Origin: Paenalcaligenes suwonensis
Lineage (GTDB): Bacteria > Pseudomonadota > Gammaproteobacteria > Burkholderiales > Burkholderiaceae_B
DNA: 64,000 nucleotides
NCBI RefSeq assembly: GCF_011290505.1
Contig: NZ_JAANPV010000001.1
Coordinates: 1-64,000 of the forward strand
Direction: 5' to 3'
How positions within the stretch are numbered: the stretch's first letter is position 1; every line of letters begins with the position of its first letter. Positions 9,152 to 18,934 of this stretch are shown here, in pieces. A program made the position numbers and the translations under genes. The notes beneath the pieces are model-generated. The model saw only the letters and a list, made by a program, of their open reading frames with translations, was not told where the DNA came from and ran no database searches.

Positions 9152-10522
9152 ATGTCTAATGTTGCGGTCTACCGTCTTGCCTCTGACTGGCAAAAAGCCC
9201 TAAAAAAAATTCCAGAACACATACGCAGCTATGTGGAAGAAGCGGCGAACCGTCATAATGAGCTTTTGGCGTCGTACTTTTATGCTCGTTTGTTGAACGA
9301 CGAGGCAGCTAACGTTTTTCTCAGTCACGATGAAGTGCAGAAAAGGCTGTCTCGTTCTCTACAAAAGTGGTTGTGCGAACTTTTTTCGGTCACACCGGAA
9401 GATGATTTTGTGGCATTAGTTGAGCTACAACGCCAAGTGGGCGATGTTCATGCTCGTATCGATTTGCCGCTGTATTTGGTGCTTAGTGGTGCGAGGTTGC
9501 TCAAAGAGCGATTTTTTGAAATTGTTCAAGATGAGCCCCGTTTAGAGTTGATAGACAAAATGGCTGCGCAGCACTTTATTGCTGAGTCTATCGATATTGC
9601 TATCGAGTTCATGAGCCGTGCCTATGCGGCATCCTACGATAGAAGATCCAGAGCAGAAGAGTCTTATAGGGTTTTTGCGGCTGTGCATAACTCTGCGGCA
9701 GAACGTGGACGACAACGTGCGGCTTTACTGGACTGGGAAAACAACCTGATGTTTGAGTTAGCCACAGGTGTGTTTGCAAAACAGTTATCCACCGTCAGTA
9801 GTTCAGAGTTTGGGCTATGGTTTCTTCACAAAGGGGCTCATGCCTTTGAGAATTTGAAAGAAACTGAGGTGATTCAGCAGACGATGGAGCACATAGATAG
9901 GGATGTGCTTCCTGGTTTTACACAAGCAAATGCAGAAAACCAGCTTGAAGTGTTGCGTGAGTTACGTACACAGACACGGTTGATTTTGTTGAGTATGGAT
10001 TTGCTGTTTGAACAGCAAAATGAGGTAGAAGCTGGACGCGATACCTTAACCAAACTATTAGGCCGTAAGTATTTGCCAGTAGTTTTAGGCCGAGAAGTGG
10101 CCTATTCTCGACGTCGTGGCGTGAAATTTGCCTTGTTATCCATAGACTTGGACCATTTTAAACGGGTAAATGACGAGCATGGGCATGAGTCTGGTGACGC
10201 AGTATTGCGTCAATTTGCTGAATTATTAAATGCACAGTGCCGAGCTGGGGACTATATTTTCCGCTTAGGTGGGGAAGAGTTCTTAGTGTTGTTGGTAGAC
10301 GTTAATGCTGATACCGCATTACGTATTGCAAAAAAAATAAGTGAACGCGTGCAGCGAGAAAAATTTGTATTGCCCTTTGGGCACGAACTGCACCTGACAG
10401 CCAGTATGGGTTTAGCGTTATACGATGGTCATCCCGACTATACTCCTACGCTTAGGCGTGTGGATAAAGCCTTGTATCAAGCTAAGCATGCCGGGCGTAA
10501 TCGTATAGAGCTAGTAAGCTAA
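9152..10522 (+). CDS. Globin-coupled diguanylate cyclase (DosC/BpeGReg-like oxygen sensor)
   Basis: A 456-residue protein that matches E. coli DosC (YddV) along its length. Residues 1-160 form a sensor globin with proximal heme histidine H100 in GDVHARIDLP and a distal YFY at 42-44. A middle helical domain follows (GLWFLHKGAHAF), then a GGDEF domain. The active site is GGEEF (373-377), and the product-inhibition I-site RAGD (364-367) sits five residues upstream. It should make c-di-GMP from GTP in response to O2 bound to heme, in the cytoplasm. It starts 90 bp after the last perfect DnaA box. The promoter is not obvious. Confidence 0.93.
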   Translation: MSNVAVYRLASDWQKALKKIPEHIRSYVEEAANRHNELLASYFYARLLNDEAANVFLSHDEVQKRLSRSLQKWLCELFSVTPEDDFVALVELQRQVGDVHARIDLPLYLVLSGARLLKERFFEIVQDEPRLELIDKMAAQHFIAESIDIAIEFMSRAYAASYDRRSRAEESYRVFAAVHNSAAERGRQRAALLDWENNLMFELATGVFAKQLSTVSSSEFGLWFLHKGAHAFENLKETEVIQQTMEHIDRDVLPGFTQANAENQLEVLRELRTQTRLILLSMDLLFEQQNEVEAGRDTLTKLLGRKYLPVVLGREVAYSRRRGVKFALLSIDLDHFKRVNDEHGHESGDAVLRQFAELLNAQCRAGDYIFRLGGEEFLVLLVDVNADTALRIAKKISERVQREKFVLPFGHELHLTASMGLALYDGHPDYTPTLRRVDKALYQAKHAGRNRIELVS

Positions 10523-10574
10523 GCTATACGTTGTGGACATCTTTTCTGTCCTACTCTTTTGAATGTGTATAAAC

Positions 10575-11429
10575 ATGACTGAACGTCTGGCCATTTGGCT
10601 ACAGTATTTATTGCCTAAGCGTTTGCTCACACAGGCTGTGGGTAAGTTAGCGGCTCATGCGGGTGGAAACTTAACCACACGTGCTATTGAGTGGTTTATT
10701 AAACGTTATCACGTAGATATGAACGAGGCGCGCGAGCCGAATGCGGCGGCGTATAGCACCTTTAATGAGTTTTTTACGCGAGAGCTAAAAGACGGTGCAC
10801 GCCCTATAGCGGATGCTGCCTTAGTGAGCCCTGTTGATGGTGCTATCAGCCAATTGGGCAAAATACAGGTACAACAAATTTTTCAAGCAAAAGGGCATGA
10901 TTATTCCGCCCAAACCTTGTTGGCTGGCGATGCCGCATTAGCTAAGGTATTTGAAAATGGGCTTTTTGCTACGCTGTATTTAAGCCCCAAAGACTATCAC
11001 CGTATACATATGCCTTGTGCGGGGCGCTTACGTCAAATGACGTATGTGCCAGGGGACTTATTTTCGGTGAATCCACTCACAGCACGGAATGTTCCGGGTT
11101 TGTTTGCACGCAATGAGCGCGTTGTGTGTTTGTTTGATTCTGATCGCGGACCATTTGTTCTGGTGTTAGTAGGTGCCACCATTGTGGGCAGTATGAGCAC
11201 TGTTTGGCATGGTCAAGTGAACCCGCCACGTTATGGCGAAGTGACGCACTGGCAATATGACGATCAAGAAATCGTGTTGCAGCAAGGCGAAGAGATGGGG
11301 CGCTTTTTGTTGGGCTCTACAGTGGTATTGCTGTTTCCTGAAAACACCTACCAGTTTGACGCTGACTGGCTTGCTGCTGGAAAAATCTGCATGGGCCAAC
11401 GCATGGGCTCAGCACTGCATACCGAGTAA
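10575..11429 (+). CDS. psd: Phosphatidylserine decarboxylase proenzyme
   Basis: A 284-residue membrane-associated enzyme that makes phosphatidylethanolamine. The LGST motif at 246-249 is the self-cleavage site that creates the pyruvoyl group on S248. D88 (SPVDGA) and H145 (YHRIHMP) complete the triad. I prefer the ATG at 10575 (MTERLAIW) to the upstream in-frame ATG at 10563, because family members begin here. The MFS gene follows after 2 bp, so co-transcription is likely. Confidence 0.95.
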   Translation: MTERLAIWLQYLLPKRLLTQAVGKLAAHAGGNLTTRAIEWFIKRYHVDMNEAREPNAAAYSTFNEFFTRELKDGARPIADAALVSPVDGAISQLGKIQVQQIFQAKGHDYSAQTLLAGDAALAKVFENGLFATLYLSPKDYHRIHMPCAGRLRQMTYVPGDLFSVNPLTARNVPGLFARNERVVCLFDSDRGPFVLVLVGATIVGSMSTVWHGQVNPPRYGEVTHWQYDDQEIVLQQGEEMGRFLLGSTVVLLFPENTYQFDADWLAAGKICMGQRMGSALHTE

Positions 11430-11431
11430 TA

Positions 11432-12841
11432 ATGAGTATCGAACAAAATTCATGGGCCGCGTTGTTACGGGGGCGCAATGGCTTGCGCTCGGTAGCCTTA
11501 GCTGGCGGCGTAGCACTGCACGCCATTAATGTGTATTTAGTGACAACGATTCTGCCGTCGGTAGTGGCTGATATTGGTGGTTTGTCGTACTACGCGTGGA
11601 ACATGACATTATTTGTGATGGCCTCCATTATTGGTTCTGCCCTTTCCCCCAAGCTGCTGCAGTCGGTAGGGTTGCGCCATGCGTTTGTGGTGGCGATGGC
11701 GGTATTTATGGTGGGGACTATTGCCTGTGCATTGGCATTTTCCATGCCTGCCATGTTAATGGGCCGCACCGTGCAAGGGTTGGGCGGAGGCTTTTTACTG
11801 GGGTTGTGTTATTCGGCCGTGCGGCTAGTGTTTCCTGAGGTACTGTGGCCTAGGGCGATGGTGCTGGTATCCAGCATGTGGGGGGTATCTACGCTGATAG
11901 GTCCAACCATTGGCGGCATTTTTGCAGAAAGTGGCCATTGGCGTTTGGCATTTTGGTCTGTTATTCCCGTTATTGCTCTTTTGTTGTTCTTGGTTTGTAC
12001 ACAGATAGAAGCGGGTAAGTCACAGGATAGCCAAAAAATAAAAGTCCCTATGGGCAAATTATTGGTGTTAGCCGTATCAGTATTGTGCGTATCGTGGGCG
12101 AGTCTGTCGGTGAATTGGGTGGTGAATGCAGGCGGTTTGCTACTTGCTGTGATACTAAGCGTCTTAACAGGCCGTGCAGACCGTCATAGTGATGCCAACC
12201 TACTTCCACGTGGAACATACCAGTGGGGAGGCCTACTGGCTGTTCTGTACGGCTGTATTGCGTTGCTAAGCCTAGCCATTACGGTAGAGGTTTTTATCCC
12301 CTACTTTTTGCAGACCATACATCATCAAAGCCCACTGATTGCAGGGTACTTTATGGCGTCTTTATCCTTTGGATGGACGGCAGGCTCATTTGTAAGTGCA
12401 GGACGTTCGGACACTACTACACAGCGTTATGTGCAATTTGGTCCCTTAGTGTCGGGTTGTGGTTTGTTGGGGCTGGCTGTGATGATGCCGTTAAGTTTTG
12501 GCACAGGCAGCAGCATATACTTCCTGTTAATTCCCTTAATGGCTGTGGGAGGCGGTATAGGGGTGTGTTGGCCTCATGTGTTAACACGTGTGTACCAAGC
12601 CGCACCAAAGGGGCAAGAAAACATTGCGTCGTCAGCCATTATTACCGTGCAGTTGTATGCCTTGGCCTTAGGGGGCGCATTTGCCGGCATGTTGACGAAT
12701 TTGGCGGGGTTTGTGGAACCTGGCGGCTTTGAAGGAGCACGCCAGGCATCCGTAGTACTGTTTAGCGTCTTAAGTATTGGCCCTTTGCTAACGGTATGGT
12801 TGATTTACAAAGGTTTAGCCAAAAACTCCGTTAGCCGCTAA
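11432..12841 (+). CDS. MFS transporter, probable drug/metabolite exporter
   Basis: A 469-residue polytopic protein with about 12-14 hydrophobic segments. The MFS motif C-like region GRTVQGLGGGFLLGLCYSAVRLVFPE and the VSSMWGVSTLIGPTIGGIFAE segment put it near the EmrB/QacA-type DHA2 exporters. The substrate is unknown. It starts 2 bp after psd. Its 3' end overlaps the convergent DUF924 gene by 11 bp. It contains a parS-like sequence at 12202. Confidence 0.85.
   Translation: MSIEQNSWAALLRGRNGLRSVALAGGVALHAINVYLVTTILPSVVADIGGLSYYAWNMTLFVMASIIGSALSPKLLQSVGLRHAFVVAMAVFMVGTIACALAFSMPAMLMGRTVQGLGGGFLLGLCYSAVRLVFPEVLWPRAMVLVSSMWGVSTLIGPTIGGIFAESGHWRLAFWSVIPVIALLLFLVCTQIEAGKSQDSQKIKVPMGKLLVLAVSVLCVSWASLSVNWVVNAGGLLLAVILSVLTGRADRHSDANLLPRGTYQWGGLLAVLYGCIALLSLAITVEVFIPYFLQTIHHQSPLIAGYFMASLSFGWTAGSFVSAGRSDTTTQRYVQFGPLVSGCGLLGLAVMMPLSFGTGSSIYFLLIPLMAVGGGIGVCWPHVLTRVYQAAPKGQENIASSAIITVQLYALALGGAFAGMLTNLAGFVEPGGFEGARQASVVLFSVLSIGPLLTVWLIYKGLAKNSVSR
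12202..12217. promoter_or_regulatory. Imperfect parS-like palindrome inside the MFS gene
   Basis: ACTTCCACGTGGAACA keeps the central TTCCACGTGGAA palindrome but differs from parS at the first two bases of one arm. It could be a weak ParB site 3 kb right of oriC, or chance coding sequence. Confidence 0.4.
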
Positions 12842-13373
12842 AACCACCCTCGGCGATGTATGCCAGTTCTTCGGGGGTGGATTCTCTGCCTAAGATCTCA
12901 TTACGATGGGGAAAACGGCCAAAGCGTTGAACAATCTCACGGTGGTGGTGAGCAAACTTCAACCCTTCGCCTGTTTTTCCTCGTTCATTTAGGCGTACGG
13001 CTAGATCCTGGTCTTCTAGGTTTTCTGAGTGCGTAAAAGGCAGATAACAAAACACTCGTAGCTCTTGTGGCAAGGTAAGGTCGCCTTTTCGGTCTACCAG
13101 TAATCGAGCATAGTGACGCGCTAAACTATCGGTGGCATACATATGGCCACTTTGTCTAAAGCAGTTGCGTGGAAATTGATCCAGCAAAATGAGTAGAGCT
13201 AAACCGCTGTCTTCATATTGAATCCAACTTTCTAACTCGCGACGTGCAGCTTGCCAGTGCAATGCTTGGCAATGATGATGAAACTCTTGGTCAAACTCTG
13301 TACTTTTATTAAACCAGAAGTCTTTGTTTTCCGACCAAAATGCCAGAACATCATCATGAGCAATGGCGGACAT
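12831..13373 (-). CDS. DUF924 family protein
   Basis: A 180-residue soluble protein. The N-terminus VLAFWSENKDFWFNKSTEFDQEF, the middle LILLDQFPRNCFRQSGHMYATD and FCYLPFTHSENLEDQDLAV are characteristic of DUF924, a helical TPR-like family of unknown function. It is convergent with and overlaps the MFS gene by 11 bp. No role can be given. Confidence 0.85.
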   Translation of the reverse strand: MSAIAHDDVLAFWSENKDFWFNKSTEFDQEFHHHCQALHWQAARRELESWIQYEDSGLALLILLDQFPRNCFRQSGHMYATDSLARHYARLLVDRKGDLTLPQELRVFCYLPFTHSENLEDQDLAVRLNERGKTGEGLKFAHHHREIVQRFGRFPHRNEILGRESTPEELAYIAEGGFSG

Positions 13374-13851
13374 AGGGTTCTCCTGAATGGGTTGACATAA
13401 TAAATCCTAGCACACTACCTGATTTTGGGTATTTACAAGCTGAAAAACTATGTTATAGGCCTGATCTTCGCTTATTAGTTGAGTAGTGAACATTACTGTC
13501 ATAATGTGGTGGCGAAAATTTTGAAGCTTAAACTATATGTAAATAACTTGAATGTCTTTAATAGCTTAGCTCCCCCCTCAACCTTAGAAGCTATCTCATT
13601 ATGCACTACAGCATGTGTTTGCTAGGTGTAACAGTAGTTGTGGGGTGATACGCTTAGACAAGATGATTTTCACCTAGGAAACAGCTGTGTAGGAATTTCG
13701 TTGAAATTCGCCGAAATTTAGACAAAGCGTTACATAGACCGAAGATAAATATAAAAAGATATCTTTTGGTCTGTAATAAGGTGGGCTTGCTGTTGTATTG
13801 TTAGGGGCGATGGCGCAGTTATATACCATGCATGCGCCCCCTACTTTCTTG
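13374..13851. other. Intergenic stretch, no recognised element
   Basis: About 480 bp between the divergent DUF924 and small-membrane-protein genes. It is AT-rich. I find no tRNA, repeat pair or convincing promoter beyond a TTGACATAAT string at 13391-13400. It may hold the promoters for both neighbours. Confidence 0.4.
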
Positions 13852-14088
13852 ATGAAGCACACCACCAGCATGTCTAAAGTTTCTAATCAATTGCTTGTTA
13901 TTGGCCTGATTTTAGTTGTGGTCACATTCGGCCTAAATATCTACAACAATGCTACAGCCGCTGCGGGCCAGAGCGAAGCCTGGTTTTCTACCAATTGGTG
14001 GGCGCGGTGGTTTCCGCTGTATGGCACCGGGGGCGCATTGATGTTAGCAAGTGCTGTGTTGCGGAGGATGCGTAAAGAACGCGAGTAG
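13852..14088 (+). CDS. Small putative membrane protein, unknown function
   Basis: About 78 residues from ATG 13852; an alternative ATG at 13870 begins MSKVSNQLLV. It has two hydrophobic segments, LLVIGLILVVVTFGLNIY and WFPLYGTGGALMLASAVL, separated by a polar loop with a WFSTNWWARW aromatic cluster. The C-terminus is basic (RRMRKERE). I do not recognise a family. The open frame with two clean TM segments suggests a real gene, but no strong ribosome-binding site decides the start. Confidence 0.6.
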   Translation: MKHTTSMSKVSNQLLVIGLILVVVTFGLNIYNNATAAAGQSEAWFSTNWWARWFPLYGTGGALMLASAVLRRMRKERE

Positions 14089-14103
14089 TTGCGAATGCGG
14101 GTT

Positions 14104-14502
14104 TTAGCGTTCGCCTAGAGTTAAGCCTTGGTGATTAATGAGCAAGTCAGCAATAGAGTCGGCCGATTTTTCTAGAGCATCTTGGCTCATAACACCCATG
14201 CCCACTTCAAAGATTTCACCGCTTTCATTGATCACTATGGCTTGGCCACCGCTGTCATCGCCGATCATAAAATAATCTGGTAGGTACTCAGCGACTTCAT
14301 AGTCAGCATTGCGTTGAGGCAGAGCATCAATGCCGTGCAAGGCTAAGCAGCCATCCGAGCTTAAGCCATTGCTGATCAAAAGCAGATCTACATAGGCTTG
14401 TGGAAAGCGAATGGTGGATTGCGACTGGGCAACCTGTATTTGTTCTAGCAAGGCGGGCGGGTTTACGGAGTAATGCTCGCACAGATACTGTTCACTTAGC
14501 AT
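14104..14502 (-). CDS. SMI1/KNR4 (SUKH) family protein
   Basis: A 132-residue soluble protein. The layout of ALLEQIQVAQSQSTIRFPQAYVDLLLISNG, followed by YFMIGDDSGGQAIVI and a late VMSQDALEKSADS helix, is typical of SUKH-superfamily proteins. Many of these are immunity proteins for contact-dependent or polymorphic toxins. No toxin gene is beside it, so it is either an orphan immunity protein or a housekeeping member. Confidence 0.75.
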   Translation of the reverse strand: MLSEQYLCEHYSVNPPALLEQIQVAQSQSTIRFPQAYVDLLLISNGLSSDGCLALHGIDALPQRNADYEVAEYLPDYFMIGDDSGGQAIVINESGEIFEVGMGVMSQDALEKSADSIADLLINHQGLTLGER

Positions 14503-14759
14503 GTAAGGCTCTTAAGTAACTAAAGGGGAAAGGGTTATTTTCCGATGCAGAGCAGAAATGTTAAGCCTATTGTATCTATTGGGCTTTAAAGGTGTTTGGT
14601 GTAAGTTGTTGACTTTGCTTGGGTTCATATACTTATGTATCTATTTGTATATTTCGAGGTACTCTGTACCCTGTGATCTTATTTTTTAAGTGGTAGTCAG
14701 ACTATTTTTGTAGCAAGTTTAAGCATAGTTGGGTATGGTTTTCTTTCTGGCTACACCGA
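14503..14759. other. Left boundary of the restriction island, no gene seen
   Basis: An AT-rich stretch of 257 bp between the SUKH gene and the 3' end of hsdR. Base composition jumps from AT-rich to GC-rich at about 14750. I saw no direct repeat or tRNA that would mark an attachment site. Confidence 0.4.
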
Positions 14760-17700
14760 TCACTTCGACCATGCGTTCGACAGTGATTCCGCCTGCTTCA
14801 GCACCAGTTCAATGGCGGCATCCTCACCTACCGGCGGGTACTTCCACTTCTTCAGGGTACGTCGCACCAGAATCCGCAGTTTGGCGCGTACGCTCTCGCG
14901 TACCTGCCAATCCACCGTGGTGCTGTTGCGCAGTTTCTCGGTGATCTCGACGGCAATTTTCTTGAGAATGTCGTCACCCAGTTCCCGCACGGCGCTTTCG
15001 TTGTTGGCCAGCGCATCGTAGAAGGCGATCTCGTCCGGATTCAGCCCTAGCGCTGCTTCACGCTCCAGCGCTGCCTGGAAGTCCTTGGCCATCAGGATCA
15101 ACTCCTCGATGACCTGCGCCGTCTCCACCGCCCGGTTGTGGTACTTGCGCAAGGTTTCCAGCAGGCGGTCGCCGTACTTCTTCTCCTGCACCACGTTGTT
15201 GCGCGCCCGCGCCTTGATTTCGTCGCGCAGCAGCTTTTCCAGCAATTCCACCGCCAAGTTGCGGGTCTTCATCTGCCGCACGTCTTCCAGGAACTCTTCC
15301 GACAGCAGGCCGATGTTGGGCTTGTCCAAGCCCGCCAGAGCGAAGATATCCGCTACCCCGTCTGCCACGATGGCATTGTCCAGGATCTGCTTGAGCGCGC
15401 TGTTCTTGTCCGCGTCGGAGCGCTTGCGATCCACCGTGGTGAACTTGACGATGGCGGCCTTGACGGCGGCAAAGAAGGCAATCTCCGTGCGCAGGGCGGC
15501 AGCTTCGTCCAAGGTGCTGCACAGGGAAAACGCTTTGCTCACCGCCAGCATGGCATCGAGGAAGCGCTGCTTGCCGTCCTTCAGCCCTAGGATATGGTTG
15601 GCTACCGGCACCAGCAGCTTCATCGCATTGGTCTCGAACCCGCTGTAATCGAAGCCGTGCATCAGCCCGCGCACGATGTCCAACTTCTCCAGCAGTACTG
15701 CCAGCGCCTCGGCTGCGTTATGCGCCGGGTCGCCCTTGCCCTTGGATTCGGTGTAGGTCTTGAGCGCCGCTTTCAGTTCGTTGGCAATGCCGATGTAATC
15801 CACCACCAATCCACCGGGCTTGTTGCGGAACACCCGGTTGACGCGGGCAATGGCCTGCATCAGGTTGTGGCCCTTCATGGGCTTGTCTACATACATGGTG
15901 TGGCAGCAGGGGGCGTCGAAGCCGGTCAGCCACATATCGCGCACGATCACCAGCTTCAGCGGGTCTGCCGGGTCCTTGAAGCGTTTTTCCAGGCGTTTCT
16001 TCACCTGCTGGCTGTACAGGTGCGGCTGCAGTAAGGGCTTGTCCGCTGCCGAGCCGGTCATCACCACCTTGATCGCACCCTTTTCCGGGTCGGCGTCATG
16101 CCAATCCGGGCGCAAGGCAACGATGGCGTTATACAGCTCGGCGCAGATGTCGCGGCTCATGCACACAATCATCGCCTTGCCTTCCAGCATGGCAGTGCGT
16201 GTCTCGAAGTGCTGCACCAGGTCGGCAGCCACCTGTTCCAGACGCGGCTGCGCGCCCACCAGCTTGGTCAGTGCCGCCCAGTCGCTCTTGGTCTTCTCGC
16301 GGGCGGTGATGTCTTCCTCGTCCTCGATGACCTCATCTACCTGGGCGTTGAGTGCGTCGATCTCGGCCTGGTTCACATCCAGCTTGGCTAGGCGGCTTTC
16401 GTAGAAGATCGGTACCGTGGCACCATCGTCCACCGCGTCCTGAATGTCGTAGATGCTGACGTAATCGCCGAACACCGCCCTCGTGTCTTTGTCTTCCAGG
16501 GCAATAGGCGTGCCGGTGAAGCCGATGAAGGTAGCGTTGGCCAGCGCGTCGCGCATGTGCTTGGCGTAGCCGAACACGTACTTGCCGGTCTTGGTATCCA
16601 GCCGCCCCTTCATGCCGTACTGGCTGCGGTGCGCCTCGTCGGAGATCACCACGATATTACTGCGGTCCGACAGCAGCGGGTGTTGTTCCTCATTGTCCAG
16701 CAGCGCGAACTTCTGCACCGTGGTAAAGATGATGCCGCCTGCCTCGCGCGAGGCCAGCATTTCGCGCAGTTCTTCTCGGCTGCCCGCCTGCACCGGCGTT
16801 TGCCGGAGCAGGTCTTCGGCGGCGCAGTAGGTGGCGAACAACTGCCCGTCCAGATCGTTGCGGTCGGTCACCACCACCAGTGTGGGGTTCTTCATCTCCG
16901 GCTGCTGCAACAGCTTGCCCGCGTAGCAGGCCATAGTGATGCTCTTGCCCGAGCCTTGCGTATGCCACACCACGCCAGCCTTGCGGCTGCCGGGCTGCAC
17001 TTCCTTGCCATAGGTGGCACGCGGCTCCTGTACTTCCAGCATTCCCTTGTTCGGACTGCTGGCGGCAATCACCGTGGCCTTCACCGCTTCGCGCACCGCA
17101 TGAAACTGGTGGTAGCCGGCGATCTTCTTGATGATCTGGTCGGCATCCTGCTCGAAAAGCACGAAGTGGCGCACATAGTCGAGAAACAGCGCAGGCTCGA
17201 AAAAGCCGCGCACCAGCGTTTCCAGCTCGAACTCCAGCAGCGGCCGGTCGTCCTCGTTGGCAATCGCCCGCCACGGCTGCATGCGCTCCTGGTTCGCCGT
17301 GAGCGAACCTAGCCGTGCCGTGAAGCCGTCGCTGACCACCACCGCCACGTTCGTGTTGAACAGGTCGCCAATCTCTTCCTTGTAGGTCTGGATCTGGTTA
17401 AAGGCATCCCAGAGGTCGGTCTGCTCGTTGGCGGGGTTCTTCAGTTCGATCACCGCCAGCGGCAGGCCGTTGACGAAGGCCACCAGGTCGGGGCGGCGCG
17501 GCTGTTTGCTGCCGGTCACGGTGAACTGGCTGACCAGCAGGAAATCGTTGTTGCGCGGCTCGGCAAAGTCGATCAGGTTGACCAGATCAGTGCGCTTGTC
17601 GTCGCTTACAGAAAACTCGACGGAAATGCCAGACAGCAGCAGCTGATGCGCGCGGCGGTTGCGGGCGATCAGCTGCTGCTCGCTGATCGTAAGAAACTCG

Positions 17701-17909
17701 TGTGCCGCCTGCTCCAGCGCCGCAGCGGGGATGTGCGGGTTGATGCGGGTGAGCGCGACTAACAAGCGTTCCCGCAGTACGGTCTGGCGATAATCAGTGC
17801 GCGCAGGGCTTTCTCCATCGGGTGCAATGCTTGAACCCTGAACGTACTGCCAACCAAGCTCCTGAAACCAAGCGATGCTGTGGTCTTCGAGTTGCTGCTC
17901 CGTGATCAT
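14760..17909 (-). CDS. hsdR: Type I restriction enzyme, motor/nuclease subunit HsdR
   Basis: A 1049-residue subunit that translocates and cleaves unmodified DNA. The N-terminal PD-(D/E)xK nuclease has D141 (RPDLVAF) and E155-x-K157 (VIELKNP), followed by QTYK. The superfamily 2 helicase has Walker A GSGKS (319-323) and DEAH (424-427), with FTGTP and later ARVNR motifs. The start overlaps the upstream SIR2 gene by 4 bp. Coding sequence is markedly GC-rich compared with the rest of the window, indicating acquisition from a higher-GC source. Confidence 0.97.
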   Translation of the reverse strand: MITEQQLEDHSIAWFQELGWQYVQGSSIAPDGESPARTDYRQTVLRERLLVALTRINPHIPAAALEQAAHEFLTISEQQLIARNRRAHQLLLSGISVEFSVSDDKRTDLVNLIDFAEPRNNDFLLVSQFTVTGSKQPRRPDLVAFVNGLPLAVIELKNPANEQTDLWDAFNQIQTYKEEIGDLFNTNVAVVVSDGFTARLGSLTANQERMQPWRAIANEDDRPLLEFELETLVRGFFEPALFLDYVRHFVLFEQDADQIIKKIAGYHQFHAVREAVKATVIAASSPNKGMLEVQEPRATYGKEVQPGSRKAGVVWHTQGSGKSITMACYAGKLLQQPEMKNPTLVVVTDRNDLDGQLFATYCAAEDLLRQTPVQAGSREELREMLASREAGGIIFTTVQKFALLDNEEQHPLLSDRSNIVVISDEAHRSQYGMKGRLDTKTGKYVFGYAKHMRDALANATFIGFTGTPIALEDKDTRAVFGDYVSIYDIQDAVDDGATVPIFYESRLAKLDVNQAEIDALNAQVDEVIEDEEDITAREKTKSDWAALTKLVGAQPRLEQVAADLVQHFETRTAMLEGKAMIVCMSRDICAELYNAIVALRPDWHDADPEKGAIKVVMTGSAADKPLLQPHLYSQQVKKRLEKRFKDPADPLKLVIVRDMWLTGFDAPCCHTMYVDKPMKGHNLMQAIARVNRVFRNKPGGLVVDYIGIANELKAALKTYTESKGKGDPAHNAAEALAVLLEKLDIVRGLMHGFDYSGFETNAMKLLVPVANHILGLKDGKQRFLDAMLAVSKAFSLCSTLDEAAALRTEIAFFAAVKAAIVKFTTVDRKRSDADKNSALKQILDNAIVADGVADIFALAGLDKPNIGLLSEEFLEDVRQMKTRNLAVELLEKLLRDEIKARARNNVVQEKKYGDRLLETLRKYHNRAVETAQVIEELILMAKDFQAALEREAALGLNPDEIAFYDALANNESAVRELGDDILKKIAVEITEKLRNSTTVDWQVRESVRAKLRILVRRTLKKWKYPPVGEDAAIELVLKQAESLSNAWSK

Positions 17910-18934
17910 GCCCCATCCTCCATCAGCGCCAACAATAGGGCTTCGATAGATTCATCATGCTCTCCCTCCGGATACCAGATGGCAAATATGTTGGCTCTTG
18001 CCAAATCTTTTTTCCGCTCTACACGATCGATCCCATCTTTTAACTCAAGGAAAGCGTAGTGCTGTGGAAGCGTGTGGGAACCTTCGGCTGAGACCACTTC
18101 TTCCATTGCCCGTAGCGTGCGGTCCGTCAAAAGGCTGCACCCGATAAATAACAATGACTTCCCGAACAAGAAGCGTGAAAAGAATCTCTTAACAACTCCT
18201 GAGTCGCTATAGGCGTGCTCGTACTCACCATGAAGTAGCACGCGATTTGCAATCGATTCGCATGAACCATGCAGCTTTAGAAGGTATCTTCCACCAGTAC
18301 TCAAAATACGCAATGCTTCTTCCAAGTTAGTGCCAAGCACCACTTGGTCAAAGCCTTGTGATTGCCCAGAAAAGACAGACTCAAGCAATTTGTCGAAATT
18401 AGTGGTAATGATATTTGAGTCTGGAAACACAAGCGGGAGTAAATTTATTGCGCCAGCAGTCGTGCAATTTCTATCAAAGCACTCCTGTAGCTGCTTGTTG
18501 AATAACGCAGAGCCAAGATCATCGTAAATTAGCTGGGCTGCACCTTCATAGTCTCCAGAATTTAACAACAACTCCAGATAATTCTCTTTGACGTGCGACT
18601 CAGACTGTAGGTCCCATAGAAATTTCGTCCACCCCGGATAACCACTAGGTATTGATATACCCGCACCAAGAAATGGAACAACATTCCGAGACTCATATGC
18701 TCTCTTGAGAGCCTTGAAACGGTTTTCGTTGTCGTGTGTGGTCAGCACTTGACCAGCCAACTCACGTAAGCCAGCCTTTCTTTCCTCAACCCAATCTTCA
18801 AAAGATAGTTGATAAGTTTCAGGCTCTAAATCTTTGAGTATTCGACTCCGCTGAAAGGTAGAGCCAATGATGGTCACATCCCCTTCGGAATTGAGATATT
18901 CATGGTACTTGGGACGCCAGAATTCCATGGTCAT
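17906..18934 (-). CDS. SIR2-domain protein embedded in the type I RM operon
   Basis: A 342-residue protein with a SIR2_2-type Rossmann domain: FLGAGIS (88-94), IITTNFD (175-181), LHGS (221-224, catalytic-type H222) and a late FIGCSLLTD (263-271). The first 70 residues are a separate, mostly polar segment ([15 protein letters not shown]...). Such domains in defence proteins usually hydrolyse NAD+ to abort infection; that this one does so is inference. It overlaps hsdS and hsdR by 4 bp each, so all are translationally coupled. Its GC content is visibly lower than hsdR and hsdM, so it was probably inserted into the operon as a module. Confidence 0.9.
   Translation of the reverse strand: MTMEFWRPKYHEYLNSEGDVTIIGSTFQRSRILKDLEPETYQLSFEDWVEERKAGLRELAGQVLTTHDNENRFKALKRAYESRNVVPFLGAGISIPSGYPGWTKFLWDLQSESHVKENYLELLLNSGDYEGAAQLIYDDLGSALFNKQLQECFDRNCTTAGAINLLPLVFPDSNIITTNFDKLLESVFSGQSQGFDQVVLGTNLEEALRILSTGGRYLLKLHGSCESIANRVLLHGEYEHAYSDSGVVKRFFSRFLFGKSLLFIGCSLLTDRTLRAMEEVVSAEGSHTLPQHYAFLELKDGIDRVERKKDLARANIFAIWYPEGEHDESIEALLLALMEDGA

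Noticed and set aside
16557-17312. 251-codon open frame opposite hsdR
   Set aside because: Antisense to the conserved HsdR nuclease/helicase region; low-complexity His/Gln/Leu content, an artefact of GC-rich coding.
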